Shown here: piece after piece, positions 63,355 through 64,000 of the stretch
Layout of the letters: every line of letters begins with the position of its first letter
Numbering within the stretch: position 1 is the stretch's first letter
Origin: Oceanotoga teriensis
GTDB lineage: Bacteria > Thermotogota > Thermotogae > Petrotogales > Petrotogaceae
Assembly (NCBI RefSeq): GCF_003148465.1
Contig: NZ_QGGI01000010.1
Span: 1-64,000 of the forward strand
DNA length: 64,000 nt
Direction: 5' to 3'
Translations under genes and position numbers: made by a program
Notes under the pieces: generated by a model
Told to the model about the DNA's origin: nothing
The model's database searches: none
The model's input: only the letters and a program-made list of their open reading frames with translations

Positions 63355-64000
63355 TTATAATATAATATTAAACAAGTATCCAGTTAATATTATAGCAATA
63401 GACGTAATAGCAAAAAATACTATTATAAGCTTAGGTTTTATAACTTTTCTTAATAATATGCCTTCTGGTAAAGATAATGCTGTTGTTGCCATCATAAAAG
63501 CAAGTGCGGTACCTATACCAACACCTTTTCCTATCAAAGCTTCAGCAATCGGAATTGTACCTAATGCATTAGAATAAAGAGGTACAGCTATGATAGTAGA
63601 TACAATAACTGAAAATGGATTTTCAGGACCCGCATATTTTATTAAAAATTCTTGAGGTGCATAACCATGGATCAAAGCACCTATACCTATACCTATTAAT
63701 AAAAACAACCAAATTCTTTTTATTATATCTTTTACATTTTCTAAAGCAAAAGACATTCTTTGTTTAAAACTTAATTGTTCGATAACAGCATCGCCCATTT
63801 GCATTTTATAAACATATTCTTCTACTTGATCTTCTAACTTTAATTTTCCAATTATTATACCACCAATAGTACCAATTAATACACCAGATATCACATAAAT
63901 AACTGCTATTTTCCATCCAAAAGAAGCCAATAAAATTGCAAAAGCAGCTTCATTTATTATAGGCGACGTAATTAAAAAAGAAAATGTAACTCCCAAAGGA
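63355..64000 (-). CDS. Permease (DUF318/UPF0718 family), partial
   Basis: The last 213 or so residues of a membrane protein; its 5' part lies beyond the right window edge. The apparent start is an internal TTG, and the frame is open to 64000. Hydrophobic segments with SPIINEAAFAILLASFGW and the PLYSNALGTIPIAEALIGKG loop are family marks, followed by ALAFMMATTALSLPEGILLR. Probably exports a metal or metalloid with help of the thioredoxin-like protein. Confidence 0.85.
   Translation of the reverse strand, partial: PLGVTFSFLITSPIINEAAFAILLASFGWKIAVIYVISGVLIGTIGGIIIGKLKLEDQVEEYVYKMQMGDAVIEQLSFKQRMSFALENVKDIIKRIWLFLLIGIGIGALIHGYAPQEFLIKYAGPENPFSVIVSTIIAVPLYSNALGTIPIAEALIGKGVGIGTALAFMMATTALSLPEGILLRKVIKPKLIIVFFAITSIAIILTGYLFNIIL

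Noticed and set aside
1-64000. tRNA, rRNA, transposase, integrase or att sites
   Set aside because: No GC-rich structured RNA gene, no T-loop motif in place, no recombinase and no flanking repeats were found by reading; an automated scan could still find a short item.

Overview
The window is about 64 kb of very AT-rich (I estimate under 30% GC by eye) bacterial chromosome. It is densely packed, with short intergenic gaps, strong Shine-Dalgarno (SD) sequences and many intrinsic terminators. No rRNA, tRNA, CRISPR array, IS element or phage gene was seen. Gene content points to Thermotogota, probably the low-GC Petrotogaceae side (an Oceanotoga/Geotoga/Marinitoga-like anaerobe). Pointers are Opp-type transporters next to glycoside genes, a TM0106-type nuclease, and a D-ornithine aminomutase pathway. 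This placement is inference; low-GC Clostridia or Fusobacteria were the alternatives considered.

Layout. 0.3-2.7 kb: a 28-codon small ORF with its own SD and terminator, then a Cache-domain chemoreceptor. 2.7-12.6 kb (minus): a complete yhf-type operon (YhfZ regulator, YhfY PRD protein, YhfU, YhfT membrane protein, an amidase-signature protein, Php, YhfS, YhfX, YhfW), followed by nagB and a secreted protein. Its promoter carries an ATACA-N6-TGTAT operator, repeated near the yhfZ start and in front of a divergent secreted serine hydrolase (13.0-14.6 kb). 14.6-18.1 kb (minus): a TetR-controlled ABC-2 exporter with a clear promoter/operator. 18.2-21.5 kb: a GyrI-like protein, a RecQ helicase fused to a phosphoribosyltransferase-like tail, and an unknown protein. 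21.6-27.7 kb: anaerobic ornithine catabolism (ord, HD protein, ortA, ortB, oraS, oraE). 27.7-29.4 kb: a large HTH regulator, repeated 9-mers and a possible small RNA. 29.6-34.6 kb: gene decay. A DUF418 membrane protein has lost its middle but keeps its promoter, operator and TetR gene. An Opp transporter operon has collapsed into one remnant in front of lacI and beta-mannosidase.

34.7-37.2 kb: a TcyP-type cystine symporter and CorA. 37.3-48.2 kb (minus): a ten-gene operon with a peptide ABC transporter, Ala-Glu epimerase, serine hydrolase, diaminopimelate decarboxylase, M19 dipeptidase and NlpC/P60 peptidase. This reads as uptake and breakdown of cell-wall peptides to amino acids, with lysine made from released diaminopimelate. 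48.4-49.2 kb: deoD. 49.3-54.1 kb: a compact, divergent type IV pilus/type II secretion-like set (GspF/PilC, pseudopilin, small membrane proteins, PilP-like, secretin) with no ATPase. 54.1-63 kb: housekeeping genes (Memo-like, Asp23, FakA-like, glyQ, glyS, an unknown protein, a TM0106-type nuclease, era). 63-64 kb (minus): a redox-thiol protein and a permease cut by the window edge.

Start codons were re-chosen from SD positions for about twenty genes; several use GTG or TTG. The most interesting under-described units are the yhf locus with its embedded amidase and three-site operator, the 28-codon gene, the RecQ-PRTase fusion, and the paired traces of recent gene loss at 29.6-34.6 kb.
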